A stretch of DNA of 52,566 bases from Anaerolineae bacterium (lineage in GTDB: Bacteria > Chloroflexota > Anaerolineae > Promineifilales > Promineifilaceae): contig JAHBVI010000039.1 in the NCBI GenBank assembly GCA_019637635.1, positions 1-52,566 of the forward strand, given 5' to 3'. The notes below the pieces were generated by a model. That model worked only from the letters and a program-made list of their open reading frames with translations, was not told where the DNA came from and did no database searches. The position numbers and the translations under genes were made by a program. This document shows, one piece after another, positions 52,150 to 52,566 of the stretch. Each line of letters begins with the position of its first letter. The first letter of the stretch is position 1.

Positions 52150-52566
52150 ATGACTGAACAATTCTTTGACCAACCCATCCTCAACTCACCTTACCAATAC
52201 CCCACCCGCCATTGGGAACTGGACGGCGACGGCCAGCCCACCAACCGTATCCTGGAACACCGGCGCACGGCCGATTTTGTCACCCCCGTGCCCAAACCCA
52301 AAAAACGGCGCAAAAGCGAAGGGCGACAATTGGGGTTCACCTTCGGCGAAGGCTTTACCGAAGAGGGCGGCCTGCAATACAACCCCACCGAATTCATCCA
52401 GGGCATCCGGCAGCAGGTAGACCAGTGGCGGCAATTGCCCAACTCCGAAGCGTGGCGCGTCACGCCGGAGACGGCCCGCCTGTTGCAGCATTGGCGCAGC
52501 CATGAATTTCAAGGGGTGCGCCCCTTTTTCTGCCAGATTGAAGCAGTGGAAACGGCCGTCTGGCTC
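52150..52566 (+). CDS. DEAD/DEAH-type restriction helicase (type III Res-like), N-terminal fragment
   Basis: An open frame of 139 codons from ATG 52150 runs off the window. MTEQFFDQPILNSPYQYPTRHWELD, the basic PKPKKRRKSEGRQL, YNPTEFIQGIRQQVDQWRQLPN, TPETARLLQHWRSHEF and RPFFCQIEAVETAVWL match the N-terminus of large helicase subunits annotated as type III restriction or phage-resistance proteins, where the helicase motifs begin shortly afterwards. The P-loop is outside the window. A methyltransferase gene would be expected next but cannot be seen. It is divergent from the FGE-kinase pair. Confidence 0.85.
   Translation, partial: MTEQFFDQPILNSPYQYPTRHWELDGDGQPTNRILEHRRTADFVTPVPKPKKRRKSEGRQLGFTFGEGFTEEGGLQYNPTEFIQGIRQQVDQWRQLPNSEAWRVTPETARLLQHWRSHEFQGVRPFFCQIEAVETAVWL

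Noticed and set aside
1..52566. tRNA, rRNA or known riboswitch genes
   Set aside because: I looked in every spacer for T-loop, cloverleaf-like and T-box patterns and found nothing convincing; spacers hold hairpin repeats instead.

Overview
The window reads as a GC-rich (about 60%), densely coded bacterial chromosome segment. It most likely comes from a Chloroflexota bacterium (Anaerolineae/Ardenticatenia-like). I infer this from the gene mix: a lipoprotein with a Thr/Pro stalk and PPC-type domains, cyclase-AAA-TPR and kinase-TPR giants, Uma2, 2-oxoacid:ferredoxin oxidoreductase, RadC and a secreted C25-like protease. The taxon is an inference; there is no rRNA or tRNA in the window. Two genome-wide signatures stand out. 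The palindrome ACGGCCGT occurs about 100 times by manual count, where chance predicts 1-2. Many intergenic spacers consist of tandem 7-bp units arranged as long hairpins.

Layout. 112-6291 (+): trpS, a trpG-type amidotransferase, a methyltransferase-like gene, a small unknown gene followed by a truncated HNH endonuclease remnant, and an M16C metalloprotease. 6312-6578 (-): a DUF2442 gene. 6785-10311: an AT-rich membrane pentapeptide-repeat gene split by an ISL3-type insertion sequence at 6901-8292 with a perfect 8-bp target duplication; removing the element and one duplication restores one reading frame. 10363-14472 (+): MaoC hydratase, MBL hydrolase, trpD, Uma2 and trpC, so tryptophan genes are dispersed among unrelated ones. 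14715-24047 (+): a V4R protein, a 1422-residue protein with two class III cyclase domains, an ATPase and TPRs (architecture like mammalian soluble adenylyl cyclase), and a secreted beta-propeller/C25-like protease with QMSNIG tandem repeats. 24146-26332 (+): Asp/Glu racemase family, DmpA-type P1 peptidase, FmdB zinc ribbon. 26433-29084 (-): lipoprotein and a small membrane protein. 29085-29677: a 593-bp gene-free island of hairpins and repeats.

29678-33799 (+) is an operon for a four-subunit 2-oxoacid:ferredoxin oxidoreductase with a PLP aminotransferase gene embedded before the gamma subunit, suggesting amino acid to 2-oxoacid to acyl-CoA flow. A two-domain GNAT protein follows. From 35136 to 51913 almost everything is on the minus strand: a molybdopterin-binding protein, a HigBA-type toxin-antitoxin locus whose toxin is frameshifted, glutamine-dependent NAD synthetase, M19 dipeptidase, a GNAT-like protein, an unknown protein, RadC, a small protein overlapping an AI-2E exporter-family gene, a Uup-like ABC-F protein, a UPF0173 hydrolase, a Ser/Thr kinase with TPRs, TM and SH3-like domains, and upstream of it an FGE-fold protein with a C-terminal effector-associated-like helical domain. 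A restriction-type helicase starts divergently at 52150 and runs off the window.

The best candidates for something undescribed are the ACGGCCGT signature and its use in terminators, the 7-bp-periodic intergenic hairpins that supply stop codons or abut start codons, the in-phase A7 slippery heptamer joining the two transposase halves, the complementary cyclase domains next to the caspase-fold protease, and the FGE-helical-domain/kinase pair next to a restriction helicase.
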